From Candidatus Poseidoniales archaeon (GTDB lineage: Archaea > Thermoplasmatota > Poseidoniia > Poseidoniales > Thalassarchaeaceae): a DNA stretch of 57,081 nt. The stretch is from positions 1 through 57,081 of the forward strand of contig DTUF01000006.1 of assembly GCA_012964335.1 (NCBI GenBank). Reading direction: 5' to 3'. Every line of letters begins with the position of its first letter. Position 1 is the first letter of the stretch. Shown here one piece after another: positions 1 through 9,525 of the stretch. The position numbers and the translations under genes are program-made. The notes under the pieces are model-generated. The model was not told the origin of the DNA. It was given only the letters and a program-made list of their open reading frames with translations, and did no database searches.

Positions 1-9
1 CGAGGGGTA

Positions 10-83
10 TGGACGTTGGGGGATTTGAACCCCCGGCTTCTTGGTTGCAAACCAAGCGTTCTTCCAAGCTGAGCTAAACGCCC
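10..83 (-). tRNA. tRNA-Ala(TGC)
   Basis: Read on the minus strand, the sequence folds as a full cloverleaf. The acceptor stem GGGCGTT pairs with AACGTCC, and the discriminator is A73. The anticodon stem CTTGG/CCAAG encloses the loop TTTGCAA, so the anticodon is TGC. The acceptor stem contains a G3-U70 wobble pair, the classic identity element for alanine. No CCA is encoded; the bases after the discriminator read TAC. Confidence 0.95.
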
Positions 84-210
84 TTGTAGAACCGCCGACC
101 GGCGATTCTCATTTGAGCGTTTGGTAACACTCAAGCGCCTGAAAGCAACACTAATCAGCATCCTCTAGTTTCGTAAAGTGATAAGTTTCTCACTTTACTC
201 TCCGAGAATA

Positions 211-927
211 CTATTCTTCTTCGACAATTTGGTCAATGTCAGCATCAGGTTTTACATCGATTTCTTCTGTCTTACCAAACGCCGAGTTTTCGTTTTTGGT
301 ACTGCTCCAATAAATACCCAAGAGTAGAACCGAAGCGACGCCTGAACCAGCAGCAAGCCATAGTAACCAGTCGCGAGAATTACTGTCGCCTACCTGCCCC
401 TCAAGGTCATGGTTTTCATCATCAACTCCATGGATATGCGTCGGTGGGTTTGGCTCACTATCGCCTATATGATGGTCTTGGCCGTGTACATGTATTGTGC
501 CATTATTTACTGTACCATTTGACAGAATATCTTGGTAGTTATAACTGCCATTTTCCCATGTTTCATTGAAATGCATCTCAAAAACAACTTCGCAATCAGC
601 ATCAACTCTAGTGCCATTTTCATCAAGTTCACAGTTACGTGAAAGATTCCCTGAATCCCAATCCATTGAACCGTTGTATATGCCGTCTCCATCATGATCG
701 TACACTACACGATGAGTGATATTCTCGTTTGAATCAACATTTCTCCAAGAGATTGACTGGCCTACTTCAATACTGACATTTATTGGTTGTAATGTACTTG
801 ACCTCAGGTTCACTGAGAATGGCACATCCGCGTCAGCAACTACTGTAACTGACATGGTTGTGGATAAGGCTACTAGTGCCATCACTAGAATCCCCGCAAC
901 CACTTGTCTGGAACCACCTTTTGTCAT
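211..927 (-). CDS. membrane-anchored cupredoxin-like surface protein
   Basis: The protein has an N-terminal signal/anchor helix, an extracellular beta-rich domain, a His-rich stretch (HVHG, DHH, THIHG) and one C-terminal membrane helix with an acidic cytoplasmic tail. The extracellular part resembles the plastocyanin/cupredoxin pattern: an ISWRN strand, then ITHRV with a candidate His ligand, and later a GSYNY strand. The cysteine that normally follows that last strand is not there (GSYNYQD), so type-1 copper binding is doubtful. I chose ATG 927 over GTG 948 because a signal peptide starts there and an AT-rich box lies about 28 bases upstream, as expected for a leaderless transcript. It is divergent from an LVIVD protein gene. 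The fold assignment is inference from pattern only; the surface location is well supported. Confidence 0.6.
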   Translation of the reverse strand: MTKGGSRQVVAGILVMALVALSTTMSVTVVADADVPFSVNLRSSTLQPINVSIEVGQSISWRNVDSNENITHRVVYDHDGDGIYNGSMDWDSGNLSRNCELDENGTRVDADCEVVFEMHFNETWENGSYNYQDILSNGTVNNGTIHVHGQDHHIGDSEPNPPTHIHGVDDENHDLEGQVGDSNSRDWLLWLAAGSGVASVLLLGIYWSSTKNENSAFGKTEEIDVKPDADIDQIVEEE

Positions 928-950
928 TAGTCGATGGGCGCGGTGCACCC

Positions 951-960
951 ATAAATAAAA
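951..960. promoter_or_regulatory. shared TATA-like box for two divergent genes
   Basis: The stretch ATAAATAAAA lies about 28 bases from ATG 927 on the minus strand and about 31 bases from ATG 986 on the plus strand. In archaea this distance from TATA box to start codon means leaderless transcription, so one AT-rich element could serve both genes. This is inferred from position and composition only. Confidence 0.45.
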
Positions 961-985
961 GGTAACAGTTCAAGTGGACGACCCG

Positions 986-2740
986 ATGGATAAGAGACTA
1001 GTTGGCCTAGCCGCCTTCTTTGCCTTCATCGTCTTCTCTGCTAGTCTTTTCGCTCTGGCCATAAATTTCACCATAAATTCTGATGAAAATCAGTCATGGA
1101 CTATGCAAGACCCTCTCACTCAAGACGAAGCACACAATCATCGAAACGCAACCGAACACGAATTTGGTACCCCCAACATTGATTTCATTGGATTCAACCC
1201 ATTGTTAGAACCGGGCAACGCTGAAATCACCATTGCAGACAGCCCGGATGGCAACACCTATGCTTACCAAGCAGGCTGGAAAGAGATGCATATCATTGAT
1301 GTGACAGACCCATACAATTCCACAGTGGTAGGCGTGTACTATGACCCAAACACCCAAGTGTTGGATGTGAAATATCTAGAGTATAATGCGCGTGAATACA
1401 TAATCCTACAAAATCAGATAGTTGACCCTGGGAGTGCTGACCCTAATGTTGGGGAGTGGGAAGACCCTGCCCAAGTGAGCGTAACACTGGTTGATGTGAC
1501 TGACAAAACCGACCCGCAATATGTTGATTCATGGTACGATGTAGACCATCCCTCCGGTCCTCATAATCTGTACACTCAGATGATTGATGGTGAATGGTAC
1601 ATTTTTGTTGCTAATCCTGATTACGACCAATGTGATGTTGGGACTGGGGACGCTTGTGGAGGTATTACAATAGCACATCTGAATTTTGCTGCCTATGGTG
1701 ATTTACCACGCATCGTAAAAGTTGGTGAAGCAGAAGTCAGTTGGGAAACTACCAACGGTGGTTGGATTTACATTCATGACATGACTGTTCAAAATTGGCC
1801 GGGAGAAGATACCAACGACCCAAGGTATGGCGGGACTTTCATTTATGGTGCATATTGGGAGGCTGGACTGCGAATTTTTGATGTCACCGATGTACCACAT
1901 CCAAAGCACGATTTGGTTGAATATTTGTGGCACGGCTCGCTTTGTCGAGCATCTGGTGGAAGTCAGGCAGGCTGTCTATGGAGAGCGCCTGAAGTCGGAC
2001 AGTGGATGAATTTCTCAGACCTTAACGAAGATGGTGAGCCAGACGCAAGTTGGTCATCAAATGTTAATGGCGGCCGAGCCTCATACATCCATTATGCAGA
2101 ACCATTTGATAAGATGGTGGATGCAAGTCACCTTGGATATCCATCAGGAAAAATGCACCTCACTTTCTTAGCCACTGAAGTGTTAGACACAACTGTTGGA
2201 ACTGGACTTTCTTACTTGTTAGATACAACACCTTACGAAATGTTGAGTGGTAAACTAACGTTCAAGCCTAGATTAATCCACAATTGGGAGATTCCCTACG
2301 CTGAAGACCATTTCATTCCTGGTGGCGAAGAATGGTTATTGTTCAGTCCGCACAATGCTGACTTGGAAATCTTCCAAACCGGACTACCAGGTAAGCCAGA
2401 CACATCTCTTGGAGGGGCTTGGGATGGACGTATTTACTTGGCCTCATATCATAGTGGTGTGTGGGTTTTGGATGTTGAAACTCTTCTCAAAGAAGGGCTA
2501 GATAATCGTAACAAAACTGAGGTTTACTTTGATGCCACCGTTGGCTATTATCTACCGCGCGGTGCAGATGGCGTCATACTCGATTCATCATATTACGACT
2601 TTGAATGGATTCCGTTTATTTGGGGTGCAGAATATCATAAGGGTTACATTTTCGCCTCATGTATCACTACAGGAATGTATGTGATGCAGTTAGATATTGA
2701 TAAGCCCTATGAAGGGGAATTCAGTTCTCAATCTACGTAG
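986..2740 (+). CDS. LVIVD-repeat surface protein, first copy
   Basis: This is a 584-residue protein held by one N-terminal membrane helix with a large outer domain. The outer domain contains repeats of the LVIVD type, a predicted beta-propeller with unknown role: HIIDVTDP, LVDVTD, LRIFDVTD and VWVLDVE. Histidine-containing motifs PHN, SPHN and YHSGVWV are shared with the next gene. The His-rich juxtamembrane segment (AHNH ... EHEFGTPN) is also shared, as DHEMSTPN in the neighbour. GTG 974 is an alternative start, but ATG 986 fits the AT-rich box 31 bases upstream. The two paralogues lie in tandem beside a cupredoxin-like gene and a YHYH gene, which suggests a joint role at the cell surface, perhaps with metals; that role is inference. 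Confidence 0.75.
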   Translation: MDKRLVGLAAFFAFIVFSASLFALAINFTINSDENQSWTMQDPLTQDEAHNHRNATEHEFGTPNIDFIGFNPLLEPGNAEITIADSPDGNTYAYQAGWKEMHIIDVTDPYNSTVVGVYYDPNTQVLDVKYLEYNAREYIILQNQIVDPGSADPNVGEWEDPAQVSVTLVDVTDKTDPQYVDSWYDVDHPSGPHNLYTQMIDGEWYIFVANPDYDQCDVGTGDACGGITIAHLNFAAYGDLPRIVKVGEAEVSWETTNGGWIYIHDMTVQNWPGEDTNDPRYGGTFIYGAYWEAGLRIFDVTDVPHPKHDLVEYLWHGSLCRASGGSQAGCLWRAPEVGQWMNFSDLNEDGEPDASWSSNVNGGRASYIHYAEPFDKMVDASHLGYPSGKMHLTFLATEVLDTTVGTGLSYLLDTTPYEMLSGKLTFKPRLIHNWEIPYAEDHFIPGGEEWLLFSPHNADLEIFQTGLPGKPDTSLGGAWDGRIYLASYHSGVWVLDVETLLKEGLDNRNKTEVYFDATVGYYLPRGADGVILDSSYYDFEWIPFIWGAEYHKGYIFASCITTGMYVMQLDIDKPYEGEFSSQST

Positions 2741-2958
2741 TTGATTGTATCTATCTGGTTTCTAACTGCCATGAATTTACAGGTGCCATTATGGGATGCT
2801 GGAGACTTGCAACCTAGCTTGATTTCATTTCTTGAAATTAGACAAAGGCTAGATGCATTCTTCCATTACTAATGTCTACATTCGGCCAACTTTGATTAGA
2901 TTGATTTCATCTAAAATGTTAATTAATTCCTTTAGGCGAAGAGGGGGAATAGTCATCA

Positions 2959-5007
2959 ATGGTTGTTGAGAGCGAGGCACACGCCCGTAGGGCGGCTGAG
3001 GAAAAGTTGATGCGAAGAATTACGTTTTTAGACGAGTCTGCTGCTACTCAGCAACAGATGATTGTTTATGCGATTGTTGGGTTAATTTCCTTTAGTTTGA
3101 TTTCAACCGCTGCTTGGTTTGCACTAGGGGGTCGAGATCCTGGTGAAATTGATATAGACCCAACTGCAAACTGGATTGACCCGGTGATAGAGATTGAGGA
3201 TGAGAATCATAGTCACAACAGTTTGATAGATCATGAGATGAGCACCCCAAACGCTCAATTGATTGACTACCACAACCTCAACTGTGATGGGAATGTCAAA
3301 CCACCGCCTGAACTTGATAATGTGGCTGGCCGACCTTGTTTCCCTGAATACAAGAACACAGCCCCAACTCCTGGTGATAATTCTGAAATTTCGATTGAAG
3401 GCAATTTCATGGATGATTGCGCAAAATATCCCGATGGAACTGGGGGCTGCTATGCATATGTGTCATCATACAATCAAATAGAAATCCTTGACATCTCAAG
3501 GCCCAATAATATCACATTACTTTCAACATATTATGCTGAAATTGCTAGAATCATTGACATCAAGGTGACCAAAGACAATAATTGGGTTCTAATCAATCAT
3601 GAGTTGACGAACAGTGAACTGGACCCAATTCCAAATGACGATGATGCCAACAGCGGTACCAACCGATTAGACGTCCTCTATGTTGGTAACAAACTTGAGC
3701 CAATTAAGGTGGCAGAGTGGAATAACCCTCCAGCAGGATTCCACAACCAAGACCTCAACGTATATTGTGACTGGGAACCATCAAATCCACTTTGGTCGGG
3801 TGAAGAGTGTCATCTCTTCCTATACGGTTCTGACCCTTACCCTGAATTAGTTGAGGGCAGTACAGGAACTTTTTACAAAGGCACACAAATTTTCTACGTT
3901 CCTCTCGGTTTTGAATCATGGTTGCCTACCCAAAGTGATGAGCAACAAAATCAGAGTCGTGAAATCATTAGATGGGGGGGTTACACTCCCCAAGAGGATA
4001 CACATTGTGGTGGCTCGGTATTCAATCACGACCACGTCTTTTCAGAGCACCCAATAACTGGTCAGAAACTACTTTACATCTCTTACTGGGGTGCTGGACT
4101 ACGAATTGTTGACGTCTCAAACCCACCTCAACTCCCTGACCCTGAAGGGATTTCATGGCCTCAAAATAACGAAATCGGCCGTTGGTTGGGATGCCCAACA
4201 GCAGATGAAGGATGGTATGGCCCAGAGGGCGGAGGTCATGCTGATATGACAGCTGACGAATGGCTTGATTCTAATCAAGGCAATGACAATATCCACTATG
4301 CAGTACCCTACGACCATCTAGTCTGTAGTGGTATTAGTGAACTTGATCCAGTTGCAATCTATCCTAAATCATGTGGGGTTGGTCCTCTAGACCCAACTTA
4401 TGGGGGAAATTGGCGACATTACACAATCATCGCTCCTGAGTACGGTTCAAACTCAAACCACACCGGATACATTTGGACAATTGACACCACAGACCCGACA
4501 AAACCTTTCCTTGTTAGTAAGTGGAGATTGCCAGGTGAAGGTACTCTCGAGAATGGCTCAAAACACCCGCAGCACTACATTCCTGGCGGGTACATCTACA
4601 GCCCACACAATGGTGACACAGGTACAGGCGGCGAAGTCTACTGGGCTCACTATCACGCTGGTGCATGGGTGACCGACCACGGCAAAATATGGGATGATTT
4701 GGTTTGGGAGAATGGCGTTCCTGAACCCGAAAGAGGATTCAAGGCAATTTCACAATTGGCTGAAACTAGGACCATCGGATATTTCCTTGCGACTGGACCT
4801 GATTGGATAGATGATGCACCAGAGACTCTTGAGTACGATATGGCTGATTGCTGGGCATCTTGTATGATTCCATTTAACTGGGGCTTAGCATACGACCCGC
4901 GTGGCTTCATTTTCATTTCAGAAATGGTTTCTGGAGTATATGTTGTACAGATGGAATCAGATAGGGATGCACGGTATCCGTATCATCCAATCTATCCTCT
5001 AGAGTAA
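2959..5007 (+). CDS. LVIVD-repeat surface protein, second copy
   Basis: The 682-residue protein has a cytoplasmic N-terminal segment of about 35 residues, one membrane helix (about residues 38-58) and a long extracellular region. LVIVD-like units are visible (IEILDISRP, LRIVDVSNP, WTIDTTDP). It matches the upstream gene in the DHEMSTPN segment, in SPHN and in YHAGAWV, and it carries extra insertions rich in Asp, Asn and Cys. A purine-rich GAGGGGG lies about 12 bases before the ATG. A gap of 218 bases separates it from the first copy, so it may have its own promoter; I see no gene in that gap. Divergence between the copies suggests an old duplication. The function is unknown. Confidence 0.75.
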   Translation: MVVESEAHARRAAEEKLMRRITFLDESAATQQQMIVYAIVGLISFSLISTAAWFALGGRDPGEIDIDPTANWIDPVIEIEDENHSHNSLIDHEMSTPNAQLIDYHNLNCDGNVKPPPELDNVAGRPCFPEYKNTAPTPGDNSEISIEGNFMDDCAKYPDGTGGCYAYVSSYNQIEILDISRPNNITLLSTYYAEIARIIDIKVTKDNNWVLINHELTNSELDPIPNDDDANSGTNRLDVLYVGNKLEPIKVAEWNNPPAGFHNQDLNVYCDWEPSNPLWSGEECHLFLYGSDPYPELVEGSTGTFYKGTQIFYVPLGFESWLPTQSDEQQNQSREIIRWGGYTPQEDTHCGGSVFNHDHVFSEHPITGQKLLYISYWGAGLRIVDVSNPPQLPDPEGISWPQNNEIGRWLGCPTADEGWYGPEGGGHADMTADEWLDSNQGNDNIHYAVPYDHLVCSGISELDPVAIYPKSCGVGPLDPTYGGNWRHYTIIAPEYGSNSNHTGYIWTIDTTDPTKPFLVSKWRLPGEGTLENGSKHPQHYIPGGYIYSPHNGDTGTGGEVYWAHYHAGAWVTDHGKIWDDLVWENGVPEPERGFKAISQLAETRTIGYFLATGPDWIDDAPETLEYDMADCWASCMIPFNWGLAYDPRGFIFISEMVSGVYVVQMESDRDARYPYHPIYPLE

Positions 5008-5141
5008 TATCAATAACTCAGCGGTATTTTCGCATTTCTTGGTTGTAAGCGTTGAGTTCAAAGAGTTTGAACTTGTAACATTTTACTACGTAGGCATGGG
5101 TCATCGTTTGTTTCATAAGGTGAACTTGCGGTTGCAATAAC

Positions 5142-7466
5142 ATGGATGGAAAGTTGGTAGTGGCTAGCCTATTGTTGGCTGGACTCATGATGACCTCTGG
5201 TCTAGCGGTATATTTTGCCAGTCAAATGGATGATGGGACCGACGATAATACCGATGATTCTACTAATAATGGTCTTGATGAAACTACACAGGGAAACCGA
5301 GCACCAACGCTCTATGTCGCTGAAGCATCCTTCTTGTATGGAGAACCAATCATTATTTCTGGATGGGTAGTCGATGAATCATTCAACACCACAACTGTAT
5401 CAATCCAAGTATTCTCCCAAGATTCTCTAAGCACTCCAGCAATAGTTGATGAGGTAACAGCCGATGGAAAAGGTGTTTGGGCCATCACATTACCCTATGA
5501 AGAGCCAGATACATGGGTTGTTGAGGTGGTTGCAACAGATGCTCAAGGATTGAGTAGTTCCTCTGAAATGGTTGGCGTCGAACTCTTACCACCAAATGAG
5601 GAGGTAGTTCGCCTAACAATTCGGTATGTTTCTCCTGAGGAGAATAATTCAATTGGACTTTTAGTTGGGGATTTGATTCACCTTTTCCCCGGAACTTGCA
5701 CAGTTGAGTTTTGGCCAGAAGGTCAGTCTGCTCTTGAGGGCGTTGTCAACGGTGTAAATGCAACCTATACAATTCCAGTTGACGAGGAGGACGTTTCTCA
5801 TTCTGGTGTTTTATGGGCTACTTGTGGCTTGTTTGATGTTGCAGCGGCTAACTTCTCATATCAATTACCGATTGTTGAGGAACTTCCAGAAGATGAAGTT
5901 ACAGATTCTGATGGTGATGGGATTGTTGATGCTGATGATGAATGCCCTAATTCTCCTGATGAGCCAGTCTGGCCAGATGGATGCACAGATTCACAACTAG
6001 ATTCAGACGAAGATGGAGTTACAGACGATTTGGATTTGTGTCCTGATACAGGTGTTGGATTTTCTGTCGATGTGAATGGTTGCGCAGATAATCAGAAAGA
6101 TGCTGATGGAGACGGTATCTCTGATGCTGGTGACCAATGTGCTAACACACCAATAACTGAAGTGGCAGATGCAAGCGGTTGTTCTGATTCTCAAAAAGAC
6201 CAAGATGGTGATGGGGTTCAAGATTCCCTTGACCAATGTCCAAACACATTACCTGGCACGATAGTTGACTCAGTTGGGTGTGAGGTTAACGAATATGACA
6301 AGACTGATAGTTGGGTTTGTACAGGTGGAAATGGCCCTTGGGTCAAGGATTTCAATGAGGAATACTATGGCAGTAATAGGGCCAACAACAACGGTGTGAG
6401 TTCCGCTGGCGGTGGCGGTTCAGGGCCTTGGTTCCAGTGCGAGGTCAGTTTTTCTGAGCAGAATAACAAGATGGTAATGGAATCAAACGGAATCCCAAAT
6501 CATGATTTTTTGAGCACACTTGGGTGCTGTGCTGATGAGATGGATTACACGGCTTATATCACTATGAATCCAGTGAATGATACCACTGGAGGCCATTCTT
6601 CAACCAATTGCCCAGCTGCCGCTGGAAGGTGGGAATGTGCGCCTGATCGGGGTGCAGTCGCAATTGGAGTAAATGGTGTCCCAATCTATGGGCCTGAAGA
6701 AGGCCCAGGTGGAGATGCAGTCGCTCTTCACTTTGATTATTTCAACGAAGACCGCCAACCGATTGAACTTGGATGGTGTGCAGGTCATTCAGCGGGGCCA
6801 AACGGATACCACTACCACTATGATGCAAACTGCATCTATTGGGAGCCTGAAACAGGCGAGGATATGAGTGATTATTCACTCTCAAAAATTCCTAGCGACC
6901 AGCATAGCCCAATCGTAGGTTGGGCATTTGATGGATATCCTATCTATGGGATGTATGGATATGGCGCTGACGGACAGACAATTCGAACTATCAGTTCATC
7001 ATATGTGATTGAGAGAACCCAAGATGGAGGCGACCAAGGTTACAATGGAATTGATGATTGGAACTATGTAGATGGTGTCGGAGATCTTGACGAATGCAAC
7101 GGTCGCTTTGGCCCTACTCCTGAATTCCCTGAAGGAATTTACCATTACGTCAGTACTCCTGTTTCAGGTTCTCCCACATCGGTTACTGATACAAATGGAA
7201 ACACGGTTGGGATGATAGGTTTCCCTTACTTCTTAATCTGTTATCATGGAGTTGCAGATGTTAGTGGCCAATCTCTTGGTGGTGGCCAAGGGCCACCCGG
7301 TCCTGGTAGGTCATACGAATTCAATGGTGAAGTTCTTGGTCATCATGCAGTATATGTTGAGCACCCAATAGAAGACAAGACAGTTCCAATGTTGGTTGAT
7401 TTGACCGTTACCTTGACTCTAATTGCATTAGTATTCGCTGGCTGGGGTTCAATCCGCCGCAAATGA
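5142..7466 (+). CDS. surface protein with TSP3-type repeats and YHYH domain
   Basis: The 774-residue protein has an N-terminal membrane helix, then beta-rich Ig-like sequence. At about residues 254-376 come four thrombospondin-type-3 calcium-binding units (DSDGDGIVDADDECP and variants). A YHYH domain follows at about residues 505-705, with the signature GYHYHYD near residue 556 and the associated DGYPIYG motif. A final membrane helix with a short RRK tail ends the protein. YHYH proteins are widespread and uncharacterised, often near copper or redox genes. Here the gene follows two LVIVD paralogues on the same strand. A convergent pheS lies 14 bases beyond the stop. Confidence 0.85.
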   Translation: MDGKLVVASLLLAGLMMTSGLAVYFASQMDDGTDDNTDDSTNNGLDETTQGNRAPTLYVAEASFLYGEPIIISGWVVDESFNTTTVSIQVFSQDSLSTPAIVDEVTADGKGVWAITLPYEEPDTWVVEVVATDAQGLSSSSEMVGVELLPPNEEVVRLTIRYVSPEENNSIGLLVGDLIHLFPGTCTVEFWPEGQSALEGVVNGVNATYTIPVDEEDVSHSGVLWATCGLFDVAAANFSYQLPIVEELPEDEVTDSDGDGIVDADDECPNSPDEPVWPDGCTDSQLDSDEDGVTDDLDLCPDTGVGFSVDVNGCADNQKDADGDGISDAGDQCANTPITEVADASGCSDSQKDQDGDGVQDSLDQCPNTLPGTIVDSVGCEVNEYDKTDSWVCTGGNGPWVKDFNEEYYGSNRANNNGVSSAGGGGSGPWFQCEVSFSEQNNKMVMESNGIPNHDFLSTLGCCADEMDYTAYITMNPVNDTTGGHSSTNCPAAAGRWECAPDRGAVAIGVNGVPIYGPEEGPGGDAVALHFDYFNEDRQPIELGWCAGHSAGPNGYHYHYDANCIYWEPETGEDMSDYSLSKIPSDQHSPIVGWAFDGYPIYGMYGYGADGQTIRTISSSYVIERTQDGGDQGYNGIDDWNYVDGVGDLDECNGRFGPTPEFPEGIYHYVSTPVSGSPTSVTDTNGNTVGMIGFPYFLICYHGVADVSGQSLGGGQGPPGPGRSYEFNGEVLGHHAVYVEHPIEDKTVPMLVDLTVTLTLIALVFAGWGSIRRK

Positions 7467-7480
7467 ATATTACAGGCGTT

Positions 7481-8986
7481 TCAAAGAACAGGTTGTTGAC
7501 TGAGCCATTCTAAGTCAGAGATGTATAATTGGCGTATATCGTCTAAACCAAGCACCAACATAGCCAATCTCTCAAGCCCCATTCCCCATGCACAAACAGG
7601 CCATTTCACTCCTAAAGGTTCAGTCACTTCGGGGCGGAAAATTCCTGAGCCACCCAACTCAAGCCACTGGCCACGCCATTTGACCTCAACCTCCATGCTC
7701 GGCTCGGTGTATGGGAAGTAAGCCGGGCGAACGCGCACTTCGGGGTAACCCATTTTGGCGTAGAACTCTTTGAGCGTAGTTACCAACATCGGTAGGCTCG
7801 CTCCTGGCTCCATGATGATGCCTTCAATCTGGTGAAACTCCGGTAGATGGGTACGGTCAATACTCTCCTTGCGAAACACTCTGCCGATGCTAAAAACGCG
7901 GCAAGGTTTGTCGGGATTCTCCTCTAAATGTCGTACTGTGTTGACGGTTGTATGTGTGCGTAGCATTCCTTTCTCTGAGATTTCAGATGAAAATTCTCCG
8001 CCCCAGCCTGTGCTACCAGTCTCTCCTCCGTGTTCGTGAACATCAGCCCATTGATTGGTCCTTTCAGTAGGAATGGGTACAGATTTAGGGTTATCAAGAT
8101 AGAAAGTATCCTGCATTTCTCTTGCTGGATGGTCTTGAGGAATGAATAATGCATCCATGTTCCAGCCGGCGGTTGTGACGTAATCGCCATCAATTTCAGT
8201 GAAGCCCATTTCTAGGAAAATAGCGCGAATTCTCTCGATTAATGCTTGCATTGGATGAGCCTTTCCAACTTGTGGTGTTGGTGCTTCACGGCTAACATCG
8301 TATGGCTTGAAGTCGGCTGAGCGCCATTCTTCGCCTTGCAGAAGTTCAGGTGTAATGTCAGCTACCAAAAGCCGTTCCTCAAGGTCTGATTCTTTTACCG
8401 CTCTGCCTTCAGTGGTAAGTTTCCAAGTCCTGACAACCTCTTCCGAGGAGTTGATGATTCCTTTTCGGGCAGCGAAGTAATCAATTTGTGAATTATCTAG
8501 GTCGTTTTCTAATGTGCCAGTTCCACCTACATCAGAAAGTTGAGAGATAAAGGCAGCACGCATTTCCAAGGTTGCAGTAATTGCACCTGTTGTTGAAGGG
8601 ACCACAAATTGGCCGCGTTCTAATTGGATGCCAAGGTCTTTCAGTAGGCCGATTCCGGCTCCTGACTCTCGCTTTTCAACGACGTCAGATGATTGCAATT
8701 CTTTCATGCCAACTTTCCCTTCTTGTTGTGATAGCCAATCCCATATTCTCTGTTCAAGCAGGCCGTTTTCAGCAGCGGCTTGACCTTCTGGGGCAAGCCG
8801 CCAAATTTTGCTTCGTTCTTCTGTTTGATTGACTAAGCCATACTCAGCAAGTGAGCCGCCTGCACCAGCAACGTGGGCTTGGTCATCCCAGCCACAGGAT
8901 TCGAGAAGAGGTGCTAATTCCCAAACCTGCGCAGGCTCAGTAAGCATCGCTTTCAGCATTCTTCGCTCGTTGTTTGTCAACTCCAC
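7481..8986 (-). CDS. pheS: phenylalanyl-tRNA synthetase alpha subunit
   Basis: This subunit charges tRNA-Phe with phenylalanine in the cytoplasm as part of an alpha2-beta2 enzyme. The length of 501 residues is normal for the archaeal form, which has N-terminal winged-helix DNA-binding-like repeats (roughly residues 1-190). The class II catalytic core shows motif 2 (GRVFRKES, with HLPEFHQIEG) and motif 3 (GMGLERLAM near residue 470). The start is GTG with GGAGGGAG just upstream. The beta subunit gene pheT is not in this window, so the two subunits are not adjacent here. The gene leads a minus-strand run away from a zinc-ribbon membrane protein gene. Confidence 0.97.
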   Translation of the reverse strand: MELTNNERRMLKAMLTEPAQVWELAPLLESCGWDDQAHVAGAGGSLAEYGLVNQTEERSKIWRLAPEGQAAAENGLLEQRIWDWLSQQEGKVGMKELQSSDVVEKRESGAGIGLLKDLGIQLERGQFVVPSTTGAITATLEMRAAFISQLSDVGGTGTLENDLDNSQIDYFAARKGIINSSEEVVRTWKLTTEGRAVKESDLEERLLVADITPELLQGEEWRSADFKPYDVSREAPTPQVGKAHPMQALIERIRAIFLEMGFTEIDGDYVTTAGWNMDALFIPQDHPAREMQDTFYLDNPKSVPIPTERTNQWADVHEHGGETGSTGWGGEFSSEISEKGMLRTHTTVNTVRHLEENPDKPCRVFSIGRVFRKESIDRTHLPEFHQIEGIIMEPGASLPMLVTTLKEFYAKMGYPEVRVRPAYFPYTEPSMEVEVKWRGQWLELGGSGIFRPEVTEPLGVKWPVCAWGMGLERLAMLVLGLDDIRQLYISDLEWLSQQPVL

Positions 8987-9054
8987 ACGGCTCCCTCCAA
9001 TGTGTTGGGAAAGCCGGAATGCCTTGAATCAATTGGAGATGAGAAGGTAATTAT

Positions 9055-9516
9055 TCACTCTTCTTCGGCTGTTGGGTAAGCATCGAGTTCATCTAGGGAA
9101 ACCATAGAATCCTCTTCTTCGTCATCTTCGGGCTTGTCCCACAACAACGTGTCACAACTTGGGCAAATGAAAGATTGAGGCCTTTTGCCCTCCGTCCAAG
9201 TTAAATCACCGCATTTACCACACAAAACACTGGTCCGAAAAGGTTCGTCTAAAGTAGTATCAATTCTGTACATGATACTCCCTTCAGCACCTTCAGGTAA
9301 TTCTCCAACATCAGGACTCCAGTCGCGAATATCCTTCTTGCTCATTGGTTTAGGTTCTTCAACGCGGGCGAATGCTAGCAGAAACAGAACTGCGCCTACT
9401 AACCCTATTGGTGCGCCGATTGCAATGTAGGCTGGGCTTGCGAATATCACTCCTGATGCAAGTATCAAGCAGAGCCAAGCCGAGATGAACATGTTAGTTC
9501 GAGTGTTGCCGGCCAC
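9055..9516 (-). CDS. two-helix membrane protein with zinc ribbon
   Basis: The 153-residue protein has two adjacent membrane helices (about residues 9-50). A cytoplasmic domain follows with a rubredoxin-like zinc ribbon, C99-x2-C102 and C118-x2-C121, and then an acidic tail. The start is GTG at 9516, set by GAGGTGA with exactly four bases between, the spacing seen at several genes here. It lies between an aminotransferase gene (9 bases away) and pheS, all on the minus strand. I do not recognise a characterised family; a scaffold or membrane-associated regulatory role is possible but unproven. Confidence 0.8.
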   Translation of the reverse strand: MAGNTRTNMFISAWLCLILASGVIFASPAYIAIGAPIGLVGAVLFLLAFARVEEPKPMSKKDIRDWSPDVGELPEGAEGSIMYRIDTTLDEPFRTSVLCGKCGDLTWTEGKRPQSFICPSCDTLLWDKPEDDEEEDSMVSLDELDAYPTAEEE

Positions 9517-9525
9517 ATCTTCACC

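Noticed and set aside
5905-6270. DNA repeat array in the TSP3 region
   Set aside because: The periodicity comes from protein-level Asp-rich repeats; the DNA units are diverged and coding.
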